Notes under the pieces: model-generated
The model's database searches: none
Told to the model about the DNA's origin: nothing
The model's input: the letters and a program-made list of their open reading frames with translations, nothing else
Position numbers and translations under genes: made by a program
Shown here: piece by piece, positions 1-12,936 of the stretch
How positions within the stretch are numbered: the stretch's first letter is position 1
Layout: each line of letters starts with the position of its first letter
From: Moringa oleifera
Lineage: Eukaryota; Streptophyta; Magnoliopsida; Brassicales; Moringaceae
Direction: 5' to 3'
NCBI GenBank assembly: GCA_021397835.1
Contig: JAJFZO010000742.1
Coordinates: 381,001 to 445,000 of the forward strand
Length of the DNA: 64,000 nt

Positions 1-720
1 TTGCTATAATGATTTAATGAATTATGCTACCTCTAGATTTGATGTCACTTACCAACGTATCTAAGCATATCTTAACTTTTTTAACATAGAGGTGCTTTTT
101 TTGAATTTTTAATTTTTTTTGAATTTTTAATTTTTTCTTTTGAATCCTAAAGCTTAAAAAAAAGAATTTATTTTTTGCTTCTCACAAAGCATTTAGTCAT
201 CATATATATATATTATTTAACATAAACTTGTAGGCAGAATATTGCTTCTTTTTCATATAAAAAAAAGATTTTTTTTCAGTTTTTATTTTGGGTTTTTGCA
301 CAATTATTCTTTCTGTCTTTAGGGTTAGGATTAAATAATTTTTGGGGATATTACAGGTTTCATCTTCATTAAATTTTATGGGTTTCAATTATTAACACAA
401 CAACTTAAGGTGTTTTAGGGTTTCAGCACAAAAATTTTAAGGTTTTCTTCAAGTTTAAGCACATTAATTTCTGGTTATTAGAGCACATCAACTTTATTTA
501 CAATTCGGATTCTTCCTCGCCAGTGAAAGCAATAACAGTATTCTCTCATGTTGTTAATAACTTCTCTATGACTTCACATTATACATGCTTACATTGGCTT
601 GTTAACATAGTTGTTATGCTTTCAACTTGTTATGGTATATTATAGTTATTATTTTATTTCTAATACATAACTTGAGTTTTGAGTTTAGATTTGAGTTTTT
701 TTTAAACTTTTCAGGCAATT
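1..720. other. AT-rich intergenic sequence with weak similarity to the local repeat family
   Basis: No gene is visible. Positions about 60-310 hold a T-rich stretch followed by an 'aatcctaaagctt' motif and a 'cataaacttgtaggca' motif. A similar succession occurs near 17560-17700, 21450-21640 and 30530-30720, so this may be an edge of another copy of the repeat family described there. Similarity was judged by eye and is weak. Confidence 0.3.
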
Positions 721-1239
721 TCTATGGATCAAAAGATGAATAGATAAAGAAGGGAGATAAAGAGTACTACATCATTATGATTGTACATTTTCTAAAATAA
801 ATAATTATGTATTGAAATTTTACTTATATTTTATTATTTAATACATATGTATATATATACACACATATAAATTAAGTAATTTTTATAATAAAAATTATAA
901 TAGTTAATTATATTTTTTAATTGACATTATTATTAAGTATGTAAAGTGATTATGTTTTTAATAATGTAACAAATTTTTTATATAAAAAACTACATCTTTA
1001 TTTATTACAAATTTTAAATATTTTAGATATTATTAAAATAATTATATATGTTTTTAAGAAACCAAATTTCAATAATGATTTATTGTAATTTAAATTTTAT
1101 GTTACGAATGATATATTTATAAAAATTGATAAAAATTGTAACTTTTATAATAAAATTTTAAATAGTTAATAATTATAAAAAAATTCCAAATTTTTATAAT
1201 AACAATAAGAAAAGTTAATAAATATAAAATTAATTATCT

Positions 1240-2760
1240 TTATTACTGTATTTTTGCTAATCAAAATTTTAAAATTTGTTATAGTATGAGAATAATTATA
1301 ATGTTATTTATCTAATTATAAAAATAAAAATAAGATTAATTAATAATTATAAAAATTGATTGAGTTTTTTGTTATTATATTTTCTTCAGGTTTACTAAAT
1401 TATTTTTATATTAGTTTTTTATGAGAGAAATTATATCTTTTGTAGTTTTTTCAAAAATAATAATAGTAAGTATTTATAAAATTAATTGACTTTATCATTA
1501 TTATTATTTTATTTTTAATTATAAAATTTAAATATTTTTAATATTATTATAGCAATCATATATATTTAAGAAATATGATAAAGCATTTGTCAAAACAAAA
1601 ATCCAGTAATTATTAACTGTAGTTTAAATTTTATGTTATAAATTATATATTTGCAAAAATTGTATTTCTTTATAATAATAATTGAAATATTTTTGTTATA
1701 TTTTAAATTTTATAAAAAATTTAAATATCTTTAATAATTATAAAAAAAATTAGTTTACTTTATTTTTTTTATATCTTTACCCATATTTATTTGTTTATTT
1801 CTTTTGCAAAACCGGAATACTTATAATGTTAAGCTATAGTAATTTTTATAATAACAATAAGAAAAGTTAATAAAATATAAAAATTAATTATTTTTATTAT
1901 TGTATTTTTGTTAATAGGTTCTTAAAATTTACCTTAGTATGAGAATAATTATGATGTTATTTTATTGTAACTGTGAAAATAAAAAATAAGAATAGTTAAT
2001 AATTACCAAAAATTAAGTGAATTCATTGTTACATTTTATTATTCAAATTTACAAAATTACTTTTTACATTACAAGACGTGTTTTTATGAGGGAAATCATA
2101 TCTTTTGTAATTTTTTTCAAAAATAATAGTAGTTAGTAATTATAAAACTAATTGATATTATTATTTATGGCTATTATTATTTTATATCCAGATTTACTAA
2201 ATTTTTTAACATTAGCAAAAGTTTTGGTATGAGAAAAAATATAATTATATTTTTTTGTAAATTTTTTAATAAAATAATATTAGTTAATAACTAAAAAAAT
2301 TAATTGACTTTATTATTATTCTATTTTTAATTAAAATTTCTCATTTTCTTACATTATAAAAAGTTTTTATGGAAAAATTTATATTATTATTTTTTGTAAT
2401 TTTTCTTTTAAATTTAATAATAGTTAATAATTATCAAATAAATTGAAATTTTTATTACTCCATTTTTATCCACATTTCATAGATTTGTTACAACACAATA
2501 AGTTTTATAATGAGAAAAATTATAATTTCAGTTGTAATTTTTAAAACAAAATTAAAAATAATTAATAATTACAAAAATTATTTTATTTTATCATTACTTC
2601 ATTTTTATCCATGTTTTACTAAATTTTTACTTCATAAAAAAGTCTTTTGAAAAAAAATATTATTTTAAATTTTATAATGTTATACTAAATTTAATAATTA
2701 TAATATTATTTCATATAATTATTATAAAAAAATAAGAATGGTTAATAATTATGTAAATGA
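1240..2760. repeat. Degenerate AT-rich tandem array, unit about 140 bp
   Basis: A recurring block contains 'tatgagaaaaattataat', then 'ttttgtaattttt', then 'aatagttaataattat', then 'attgactttattattatt'. The 'tatgag' anchor or its variants recur near 1286, 1420, 1938, 2085, 2227, 2370, 2510 and 2645, mostly 134-147 bp apart. A longer duplication is also visible: about 1193-1320 resembles about 1848-1975. No coding potential is seen. It may be satellite-like, or the 5' subterminal region of the CACTA element that follows. Confidence 0.6.
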
Positions 2761-3880
2761 ATTGAATTTTTTAAATGTTTTTTTAGCTAAATTTAAAAAA
2801 ATGTGAAACGTATAATTTTTTAATAGAATGATTATGGTGTTGTAAATTGTAATTGTTACATTAAAAAATAAAATTTTAAAATAATTATAAAAATTCATTC
2901 ACTTTATTATCAAATTAAAATTTTTTATTACTACTCTAATGTTCATATGCAGTTAGAAAATTTAATATGTCATTTGCTTATTATAAATAATACTGGTTTA
3001 ATATGTACAAATATTTTATTTGATTTTTTTTTACAATTTTGAAATTATATTTTTAACTTATGTGTTTTATTTGATGCCATTAGAAATTTTCAATAATTTA
3101 TTTTAATTCGAATTATATATTTTAGATTTATGAGAGGATTAATTAGATAGTACTTATAAACGTTTATCTCATTTTTTCGATAGAAAGTGTTATAAAGGTA
3201 TCACATATGAAACTTAATTATTATTTGTTACTAACTAGTTTGTTTTTCTTAATTTAATATCAGCCATATATATTGACATAACATTGTATAGTTTTTTTTA
3301 AAAAAAATTAGTAAAGTTTGCACTTCAAATATAGTTTGATATGTTGATAATATATGTGATTGCATTGTTATGTAATTATTCAAAAATATTCCATTTGGAT
3401 CTGTCATTAGTAATTGGCTTACTTAAGTAGGTATTGAAATTTATCTAGCATCAGCTCCTGTTAGCCATAATAGATTAAAGTGCCATCTTAGAAAACCATT
3501 TAAGAGTTAACTAGATATTGTTAACCTTTGGATAGTAGTCCCCATTTGGGATTTTTACGAAAGAGGTGCTCCCACTAGAATGACAAGTTTATTTTGCAAT
3601 CAGTTTATTTGAATTTCTTAGTTTTCTCTCTACTTGTTCTTCAAGTGCATATTTATGATATATTAGTAATGTAGTTCGTGCAATTAGAGAGCCATATGGA
3701 GGTATTGTCAAAAGTTTTATAAGCTGCTTGCTTGTATAAACTTGTTGTAGTGAAAACCCTTTCAAGGAATGGGATAAAAATAATACCCATCCATCCTATA
3801 TAGTTGTAATCATACTTGAAAAAAAGATACTTGGCTTGTCATTGTGCCAATATTGTATGTAAGGATGGATAATTTGATTT
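2761..3880. other. AT-rich non-coding sequence upstream of TNP2 remnant
   Basis: No coding frame or RNA gene is visible. It lies between the tandem array and the first recognisable codons of the CACTA transposase, so it is probably 5' untranslated or subterminal sequence of that element. I could not find a 5' terminal inverted repeat matching the 3' end at 16469. Confidence 0.3.
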
Positions 3881-3896
3881 TTTTTTATTATATCAA

Positions 3897-5921
3897 CATA
3901 TGAAAATTCCAGCGCATCGTCGTTGGATGCATAATAGGAAACCCCACAGAATGATTTATCACTGGAATTTTTGTGAGGGGTTGCTGAATTTGTCATTGCT
4001 ACATGTCAGTTGCCTGTGTATCACACTGATGGGTTATTTAGGTGTCCATGTGCAAAATGTAAGTGTTTGCGGTTTTTTGACCTAAATACCGTTCGAATGC
4101 ACTTGTATAAATAAGATTTTCAGCTAGACCATTACCATTGGCATAACCATGGCGAGGCTCCTGCCCCATTTGTTGCAAGTCATTATGGACCTACTTTAAT
4201 CCACTATCATGTTAATACATATTAAAAAATGATCATGGATATTGCAGGTCCATCATTTGGTTTGAATGTCGAACTAGAATTGCTTAATCCAAAGTCGACC
4301 AGATTTTATGATATGCTAAATGCTGCTTAATCAACTTTGTGAGATGGATGTGATAGTCATTTAGTTTTATCGGTGGCTATGAGATTGCTGAGTATTAAGT
4401 TTGATTATAATATAATTGTGGCATGCGTGGATAAAATAATTACTTTGCTGAAAGAAGTGCTACCAACAAGTAATAGAATGCTTGATAATTTTTATCAGAC
4501 TAATAAATTGGTCTCCTAACTTGGATGTAGTTATTAGAAAATTGATTGTTGTCCTAGTGGTTGCATGTTATATTATGATAATAGTGCCACATGTTGATTT
4601 ATGGACAAATTCGCTTCCAAGAACAATCGAGAGTAAATGATCAGACCAAAGATGTATCGAAGAAAAATATGTGGTATTTGTCAATAATTCCACGGTTGCA
4701 ACGGTTGTTTGCCTCAAATGCTATTACAAAGCATATGTGATGACATCATAAAAATCGACATAAAGAAGGAGTTTTGGCATACCTATCAAATGGGAAAGCT
4801 TGGAAGCATTTCAATCTTATCCATCCCGAGTTCGCATCAGAACTAAGGAATGTTCGATTTGGATTATGTTTTGATGGCTACAGTTCTTTTAACATGACCT
4901 CTAATATGTATTTTTATTGACCAATTATTGTAACCCTATATAATCTTTCAGCTGAGATGTGCATGAAAAGAGAATATAAGTTTTTAATAATGATAATTCC
5001 TAGTTCGAGCAATCCGAAGGCTTTAATAGATGTGTTCTTATAGCCGTTGATTGATGACCCACAACATTTATGGGATCATAGTGTGGAAACTTATGACATC
5101 TTATAGAAATAAAACTTTTGTATAAAGGCAACATTGTTATGGACTATCAATGATTTCTCTACATATGACATGTTATCGGGATGGCAAACTACAGGTCGAT
5201 TGGCATGTTTAGTTTACATGGGATCGTCCAAAGCTTCTTTTTTTTTTTTTTTAAACATGGCAAAAAGATATGCTACTTTGATTGTTATTGAAAATTTTTT
5301 CCTATTGATCACCCATTTAGATAGAATAGAAGAAATTTTATTAAGGGTTGGATTGAACAGGCTGAGACACTAAGGAGACTATTTAGCGTAGAAATGTATG
5401 AACAAGTTAGGCTATTTTCTCACATAATTGACACTAAAAGCTTCCATCGAATATCTAGTTATGGAGAGTTACATAATTTCATAAAATGTAACATCTTTTG
5501 GGATTTATCATATTGGTGTGATTTGTTGAATCCTTATTATATTGATGTTATGCAAACCGAGGCTAACATGTTTAAGAACGTATTTCATATTATGATGGAT
5601 ATCAAAGAAAAAACTAAGGATAATGTTAAGGCAAAGTGGGATCTACCTTTATATTATCGAAGAAATGAGTTACATCTTGAAGATAGGGATAACGAAAGCT
5701 TCATCAAACCAAAAGCTCATTACATACTGCATATGGATCAGAAGAAGGCTATATGTAAGTGGATAAAAGAGTTGAAACTTTCTGATGGATATGCATCAAA
5801 TTTAAGTAGATGTGTAGACATGCGAACTTGTACATTACAAAATATAAAGAGTCATGACTGTCACATGATGATAGAAAGATTATTGCCAATTACATTTAGT
5901 TGTCTACCTACTCTTCTTTGA
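3897..5921 (+). pseudogene. TNP2-type CACTA transposase, broken
   Basis: TNP2 is the catalytic transposase of CACTA elements. The N-terminal transposase-associated domain is visible as HRRWMHN near 3915, then after a frameshift GVAEFV at 3977 and the cysteine cluster RCPCAKCK near 4040, followed by YHWHNHGEA near 4130-4160. The TNP2 core follows in pieces: FYDMLNAA (4308), DCCPSGCMLYY near 4550, GKAWKHFNLIHPEFAS (4790-4850), LLWTINDFSTYDMLSGW (5131-5190). The C-terminal part at 5394-5921 stays open for 175 codons and includes KSHDCHMMIERLLPI. Stops and frameshifts occur throughout, for example near 4328, 4515 and 4918, so no functional protein is expected. Confidence 0.85.
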
Positions 5922-5988
5922 AAAGCTATCACTAAATTGAGTTTAATTTTTTTGACACTTATGTTGTCCAACACTAGAAAAGACTAAG

Positions 5989-6557
5989 TTGAAAGCAATG
6001 GAAAATAATATTGCCATAATCTTATGCAAGTTAGAAAAAATATTTTCTCCTGCATTCTTTGATGTCATGGAACATTTACCTATACACTTACTATATGAAG
6101 CGCAAGTTGGAGGACCACTACAATACAAATGGATGTATCCATTTGAGAGGTATGGATCATATCGTACTCATTTTTTTTTTTTAATTTTGATGATCTGACT
6201 TTAAGTTTCTATCTTGATACATGTTAGAAAGTTATTTTTCAGATTTTTACACAATCTGAAAAAGAAAGTTAAGAATAAAGGTCATGTTAAAGGTTCAATA
6301 TGGAGGCTTACATGTTGAAGGAGACATCAACTTTTTGTTCTTACTACTTTGAGCTACATGTCCTATCTAGGAGTCAAAGAATGCCAGAAAATGATGATGG
6401 TGGTGACTCATCTAGATATCCATTAATATCTATCTTCAATTATCCTAATTGCTGTGAATGGTCATGTAAGACTCGTTATCTCGCAAGAGATGAAGTGTTC
6501 AAAATAAGCAAATATGTGCTTATAAATTGTCCTAAAGTTGAACCTTTTGTGTCATAA
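5989..6557 (+). pseudogene. DUF4218 domain fragment of the CACTA transposase
   Basis: DUF4218 usually follows the TNP2 core in the same transposase. At 5989-6198 the frame reads KLEKIFSPAFFDVMEHLPIH and GGPLQYKWMYPFERY, which are the domain's hallmark stretches. The next piece (about 6294-6557) continues with ACCxFCSYYFE-like sequence in a different frame after an interruption of about 100 bp. It lies 67 bp after the TNP2 fragment, consistent with one original gene. Frameshifts make it defective. Confidence 0.8.
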
Positions 6558-6839
6558 GTTCTACTTTATGACTTCTAATAGGCATACTTGAAAAATTATA
6601 ATCTATATAAATTGACACATATGATATATACTTGTAGAATATACATTCAAACATTAACTACAACCTCACCACATATGTGCTCCACCGATATATATAAACA
6701 TGTCCAATCAGACTTTGTTCAATGGTTCAAGAACTACATAAGTTAGTTCTTGATAATTATCATTGCAAGTGTGAAATAATATTTTCTCTAATATCATTTA
6801 TATTAATGAAGTTTATCTTGTCTGTTTCACGGTTATCAG

Positions 6840-7469
6840 GTGCATAATCCTATAAATGAAGTGAATGATCAATTCTTGTACGACTTAGCATGGGGACTTA
6901 TAAATAAAGTTAACACTTACCCAATTTATTATGTCAATGGTTATTATTTTCATACTTTTAGTTGGGCTACTAATCGTAATGTAAATAATTTTGAAGTAGC
7001 TTTAACAAGCACAGATGCAATGTATCATGGAATTATAGAAGAAATAATCAAGATCGAGTATCCTAGCATACGTATAAAGTGGTTGACACTCTTTAACTGT
7101 AGGTGGTTTGAGCCTTATAGTATGGATATAAGGATTTGTCCCAAGTATGGAATCACTGAGGTTAAGGTCAACAAGAGATACAAGAAAAAGAATACATTTA
7201 TTTTTGCATAACAAATAAAACAAGTGTACTTTGCACCGCATCCCAACCCTAGTCCACGAAAGAAATACTAGTTTGTGGCCATTAAAATAAAAGCAATAAA
7301 TAGAATTGAATCTCTAGATGATCCATTTCAAGATGATATGTCCAACCAATTGCCCATAATCTCTTTTGATGATCAGATTGTTGAATTTTTGAAAGATGTC
7401 AATGATCATGGCAAAAAGATTCAAGTTAACAAAGAATCAGTTCAATTGGAAGATGAAGATGAGGAATAA
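6840..7469 (+). pseudogene. DUF4216 domain fragment of the CACTA transposase
   Basis: This is the C-terminal DUF4216 domain found after DUF4218 in plant CACTA transposases; its function is not established. The frame at 6840-7211 has VNGYYFHTFSW, a YHGIIEEIIKIEY stretch and TLFNCRWFEP, in the expected order. The following 7212-7469 piece continues, after stops, with VYFAPHPNPSPRKKY and an acidic C-terminal end (QLEDEDEE). 'ttatcag' before 6840 looks like a splice acceptor. Frame breaks near 7211 and 7271 show decay. Confidence 0.75.
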
Positions 7470-7623
7470 TCATTTGAAAATAAGCATTCTGATAGTGAAG
7501 ATGAAACTTCTATTAACTACATTATTGATAGTGATTAATTGTTGAGGTTTGTGTTCAAAAGTGCTAAAAATAAGATTTCTATGATTAATTCTCTCACTTA
7601 ACATATAATATTTATTGTTTACA

Positions 7624-8750
7624 GATGTATGAAAGAAGGGGATGTGGAGGACGTGACAGTAGAGGTAGGATAAATGGTCTTACAGTTTAGACACATTTGC
7701 TATGGCTCATACAAAATCACCTTCTATGCATACAGATCACCTTTCGCTCATACAGGATCACCTTCCACTTACACATCATCGTTTCCAATCTCCATCACCT
7801 CCAGTTAACACATCATCCCCTTAACTATCATCTTCAAAGCATACACAATCACATCGCGATGTTACAGCTCAAACATCATCGATAGAGTTAACGTGTACAA
7901 CAGGAGACAGTAGGCTATATATTCAGCTCATCGAAAAAGAGTATGATAACTAAAATTTTTTACTTTATTGTAATTAGATGAATATTACATGTTTTTTCTT
8001 TTTTCTTTTCTTGTTACTTACATGTTTTCAAGTATATTTTTATAGGTTGTTACCAGCATCTAAGATAGTTGCTATCATATATGGAATTATCTAATTGAAG
8101 TTTGATCAACCATGGACGGGATGATGTGCAGTCCCAAATGATGTCCATGACTTGTGGTGGGTTGAATTTCAGGTAATGTAAACTTCCATGTCATTTAATA
8201 AATAACATGTGACCATTTCATAATTATAGTAAGTTTACATACTCATTAACTAATTTGAGTTTAATGTCATTATAGAAAAAATATAAGTGGGATCCACTCA
8301 TGGATGGTTTTATTAGACGACTATGAACGACCAAGTCTGTAGAGGTTATTTGATCGAGTCTAGCATCGATCAGAATGAATAAGTCAAAGCGCATAAGGAC
8401 GAGCCCTCAAATTCATGATGCATTATGGGCTAAGTGGATGACAGATCTGACTTTCTTGTAGGCATCATAGTGGAATTAAAATAATCGAGCTGTTAGTGAA
8501 GCTATTGTGCATTGAGGATGATCCATTTTTATTTTTGAGCATAGAAGACAGATGGTAAGTTTTTACTTTCATTAGTTATTTCCATTATTTATCATACATT
8601 TAGTTACAGTTTTGATTTATATTTTTCTTTTGTTACTTATTAGGCTAATCAGCTTCAGAAGGATCCAACCGCGCCAAAGCTCTTTGGAAAATTGAACCGT
8701 AATGAAGAGAATGATACATAGGCCACGGCAAGAGCTACATAGATTTATGT
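7624..8750 (+). pseudogene. Ptta/En/Spm (TNPA-like) protein, 5' part
   Basis: This resembles the second CACTA product of the Transposase_24 (Ptta/En/Spm) family, thought to bind subterminal repeats. It starts MYERRGCGGRDSRGR at 7624, with a splice acceptor 'ttgtttacag' just before it. Later pieces read DVHDLWWVEFQ (8140-8172), then after an intron KKYKWDPLMDGFIRRL (8277 on), then QIHDALWAKWM, IFIFEHRRQM (8530) and ANQLQKDPTAPKLFGKLNRN (8644). Stops are scattered through it. The gene resumes at 14657 on the far side of the MULE. Confidence 0.7.
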
Positions 8751-8836
8751 AGGTATACACAATAAAATATGTTTGTCACCATGATAATATGTATTAATTG
8801 ATTCTAATTAAAAATATAAAACATGTTGAATAGTAT

Positions 8837-9000
8837 GGTTAATTATATCAGAAGAATCTACATTTTAGGTGTAGTATCAAATTTTTAGACCTATATAAAA
8901 AATTGCATCAAATTAGGACTCACATAACATGTAGTTTGCAATGTGGGACTTTCATCAACAAAACCCATTAGAATTAATTGGATAGCTCGCTCATTACATG
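8837..9000 (+). repeat. MULE left terminal inverted repeat
   Basis: The segment 'ttttaggtgtagtatcaaat', then 'aaaaaattgcatcaaattag', then 'acataac' and 'gtttgcaatg' is found in inverted orientation at 13981-14138 with scattered substitutions. Confidence 0.85.
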
Positions 9001-9606
9001 TTTAAACATAGCCACATGTACCTTATTTTTGCAAATCCCATGTTGTCCTTGGTTACTCACACTCTAGAGATTCACTTAGGCTCACCATCGCCTCAAAAAT
9101 TTCTTCTTGATATTCTTTGTATTTTTCTTCAAACAATTAAAGATTCACAATAAGTATCAAGGTGTTCTCTGTATCCATAAGTTTCTTTCACTCTCAACGA
9201 ATTCACATATCGAGATTGCACATGAGTGCTGAGGTAATCTTGGATTTTTAGGTATTAATTTGATTTAAGTAATTTTTGCTATTTTTCATATGTTGTGGTA
9301 GATTTTGAAAACCCTGTCACCCAATTGATGAACATAATATGCATCGAATTCAAATGATGAATTTCAAAAACTAAAATTTTCTAATTTCGAAACCTTAAAA
9401 AACAAAAATTTGTTTATGATTTTTATAAATTCGATGTTGAAACTCTCTTTATGCATACTATTCTATACATTTGTGTATTTCAAATTGGTTTGTAATATCA
9501 TGTGTGGATCTTTTATAGTGGATTGAAAATTTATAGAAATTTTTTAATTATACATTGCTTATATTATTGGACACTTAAATTGATTAGTTTTTTATGAGAT
9601 TAGGTA

Positions 9607-12145
9607 ATGGTGCACTATTATTTGAACTATTATTTTAATAGTTGTTTATGTTATTCTTTTACAGTGATAGGTTATATAAAATTTAAGGTATTTTATGATA
9701 GATTAATGAAAGAGGAACCTAAGGAGTATGTCAATGGCAAAGAAAGCCTTGTTAAGCCTATGGATTTAGATTACGTTTATTATTTTAACTTCGTTGGCTT
9801 GTGTACAGTTTATGGCTACATAGATGGAGACAGTATCTATTATTTGATACCAACTAGTAATACTGTCAGTGATGGTATTGCATTACTATGTTCTGATGAA
9901 GATGTATTGAATATGTTAAATGAATATAAGAAGTTAAGCAAATAATTGATACAACTTTATGTTGTGGTAAATAATGCTTACGTGGATAGTACTGATGATA
10001 TAAGTTTAATAGGCTCAAGTAATGTAGATATGCGTGTGGATGATGAGGTTTTTATGTGGATAATGATTACTTGAATAACAAAGATGCATCTGACGAGGCA
10101 ATGTAATAGAGTAACTTGAAAATGAATCATCAGATGATGATCTCATAAAGGTTGGGATAAGTCATGAAGTGAGGAATAATGTTTAATGTAATACTGAGTG
10201 TGGAGTTTCTGCTAATGGGGAAAAGGTTGAATTTCTCAGTGATGAACAAACTGCTAGTGATGATATTAATATTCACAAAAGTGTTAATGAGGTGAAGTGA
10301 GGGGTCCAAAATTTGATCGTTTTACCTCAACAGGGATATGGACCACCCTACCTTTAAGGTAGGAATATTATTTCCCTCTAAATGGGTTTTAAATGAGGCA
10401 ATTAGACTGTTTAATAGGAGGGCTGAAAGGAACATCAAATTTCTTCATAACACAATAACTAGAGTCACTGTTTACTGTAAGAAAAAATGTTGATGGAGAC
10501 TAAATGCTACTAAATTAGATGGAGAAGACACATTTCAAGTGAAGACATATTCTGCAAATCATAGTTATGGTAGAGCTTACAAAAATAAACAAGTTACATC
10601 TAGTTAGTTCAGTAAACAGCTTGTTGAGAGGGTTAGAGACGATAATAACTACAATGTGAAACTTATAATGGGAGAAGTGAAGAGAGAGCATCATGTGGAT
10701 ATCACTAGGGCTATTGCATACAGAGCTAAATCACAAGCCCTATGGATGATAAATGGTGATGTTAAGGACCAATACATAAATCTTTGGGATTATTGTGAGG
10801 CTTTGAAACAGCATAACAAAAGGACTTTTATTTTTATGAAGACCACGTTATCCCCTAACCTTAGATTTCAAAGGATGTACATTGGATTAGATGGAGTGAG
10901 AAAAGATTTTTTAGATGGAGTTAGACCTTTTATTGGATTAAATGGTTATTTCTTGAAAAAACCTTATGGTGTCCAATTATTGAGCATTGTGGCCAGGGAT
11001 GCAAACAATAATTTTTATCCGGTATCTTTTGCTGTCACTAAGAGTGAGAATAAAGAATCTTAGATTTGGTTTTTGGAAGCTTTACTAAGAGATATTGGCC
11101 CATTTAAGAGGCATGGATGGACATTTATTAGTGATAGACAAAAGGTAACTACTATATTTTTATTTTATTTTCTTTTGATTTATACTTTGAGTAAATATGA
11201 TTTTTCACTTGATTTATGCATTGATAGGGTTTGGTGGAGGCTGTTAGCACTATTTTGCCAAATTCATAACACAAAATATGTGTTCGGCATTTGCATGCTA
11301 ACTTTAGAGATCAAGGATGGAAGGAAAAGGATTGGAAACAAAAATTGTGGGCTACTGCATCTGCCTATTCTTACGTAAAGTTCAAGGAGAAGATGGTTGT
11401 CATCAAAGAGAGGTCAGTAGATGCTTACAATTATTTGATAGGGGTAGATAGGTGCATGTGGGCTAGACATACTTTTTTTGAAAATTGTAAGTGTGATTTA
11501 ATTATTAACAGTTTGACAGAAAGTTCTAATAAATACACTTTAGATGCAAGAGACAAACCAATAGTGATAATGGTACAAATAATTAGAGAAAAACTTATGT
11601 AGAGGTTTCAAGTTAAAAGAGATAATATAAGGAGATATAAAGGTAGGATCACTCTTATGATTCAACAAAAATTAGAGTCAAATAAGTTAGATGCAACAAA
11701 TTGTAAGGCAACTTACAGTGGGGAAGGGTTGTATGAGGCGCACTGTGAGGGAAAACAATATGCTTTAAATATAGCATCCATGAAATGTGCTCATAGGCAT
11801 TATGATTTATCTGGTATCCCATGTAAACATGCTATTTGTTGCATTCAACATAACATGAGGCAACCTGAGGATTATGTAAACCTTTACTTTAGTACATCCA
11901 TGCACCTTAAATCCTATGAGCCTTTAATCTATCATGTTCCGAGCAAAGAACAATGGGATGAAACCTTATTGCCTAGGCTTGAACCCCCAAAACCTCGAAG
12001 GGCACCAGGGAGACAAAAAAAAAAAAAAAGGAGAGATCCTAATGAGCCTAGAGCTAACACATCTAGCAAATTAAGATATGAGTTAGTTAAGTGTTCCAAT
12101 TGTAGTTAATAAGGGCATAACTCTAGGACCTGCAAGGAAACCTGA
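9607..12145 (+). pseudogene. MuDR-type MULE transposase, broken
   Basis: This encodes the DDE transposase of the element. Order: an N-terminal PB1-like MULE domain (9607-9945, with YVNGKESLVKPMDLD); a MuDR DNA-binding region (about 10335-10640, FPSKWVLNEAIRLFNRRAER); the MULE catalytic core (10656 to about 11600); a SWIM-type zinc finger (11790-11860, LSGIPCKHAICCI); and a CCHC knuckle (12088-12140) interrupted by two stops. A GT-AG intron fits at 11145-11227 and joins SDRQK to GLVEA. Stops near 10492, 10604 and 11061 break it. The first catalytic Asp is replaced: the core reads GLNGYFLKKPYG at 10935, where the family has GLDG. The second Asp, in WTFISDRQK, is kept. Confidence 0.85.
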
Positions 12146-12700
12146 TGGTTGTTTCTTGAAAGTGTTTTCAATTATAGTCAATTGAAAAATTTGTATAAGC
12201 AGTGGATATTTTTATGTTTTTTGAAAATTTACTTTGTTGAAAAACAAATAAAGACAATTTACTTTGTTAATTAAGTTTTGTAATATTAGATAATAAGTAA
12301 GCAAACAATTTGATAACGTTATATTTTACAAATTTGGTTAGCTAATGTATATTTTTCTTTATTTTAATTAATTTGAATAGTTTGTATTTGATAATTGATG
12401 AACCCAAAAATTAAAAAAAAAATTACATTGAATCATATTAGTTTCAAATGATATATCACATTTGATCATCCAAGAGATAAAAAAACTAAGAAAAAAATTT
12501 GATCAACATATGAGTTTCAAATGAAGATTTCATAAAATAAGAAAAATATTTGATTACAAAGTTTAACTCTCTCCTAAAATCATTCAATAAAAAACATAAC
12601 ACAATCAAGCTTAAAACTTATAAGATCAACATGAAATATTCTCACATTGCACTTATAAGTTTGAATGAAGCTTACAACCTCCAACCCTAAAATCATTCTT
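12110..12700. other. AT-rich non-coding part of the MULE
   Basis: No gene is seen. This is probably the 3' flank shared by the convergent transposase (plus strand) and the small minus-strand frame at 12724-12936. Confidence 0.4.
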
Positions 12701-12723
12701 CAACTCATTCAACAGATGCTTCA

Positions 12724-12936
12724 TCACCATTTTTTCCCATTTTTCATCAACAAAAACCATAACATAATAATGAAGATCATAAAGAGGGTCCAAGATAAAA
12801 TCAATAAGCCTTTATAGCATACTAATTTAGCTTCAACCTTGTTTATCCATTCAAATACATTATGAGCAACTCGACGTGCATGTGGACAAGGATTTGGATC
12901 ATGCCAATGAAAAAATCTATAATTCTTCGGCTGCAT
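12724..12936 (-). CDS. Small GRF-zinc-finger-like protein fragment inside the MULE
   Basis: A 70-codon minus-strand frame contains FHWHDPNPCPHARRVAH, then an EWINKVEAK helix, then a hydrophobic C-terminal segment (LILSWTLFMIFIIMLWFLLM) that could span a membrane. This order resembles the C-terminal half of small plant proteins with a GRF zinc finger, a short coiled coil and a terminal membrane segment, which often accompany MULE transposases. The N-terminal zinc-finger exon was not confidently found; it would lie upstream at about 13200-13450. The frame opens with 'ctgcag', which could be a splice acceptor. Assignment is tentative. Confidence 0.4.
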   Translation of the reverse strand: MQPKNYRFFHWHDPNPCPHARRVAHNVFEWINKVEAKLVCYKGLLILSWTLFMIFIIMLWFLLMKNGKKW

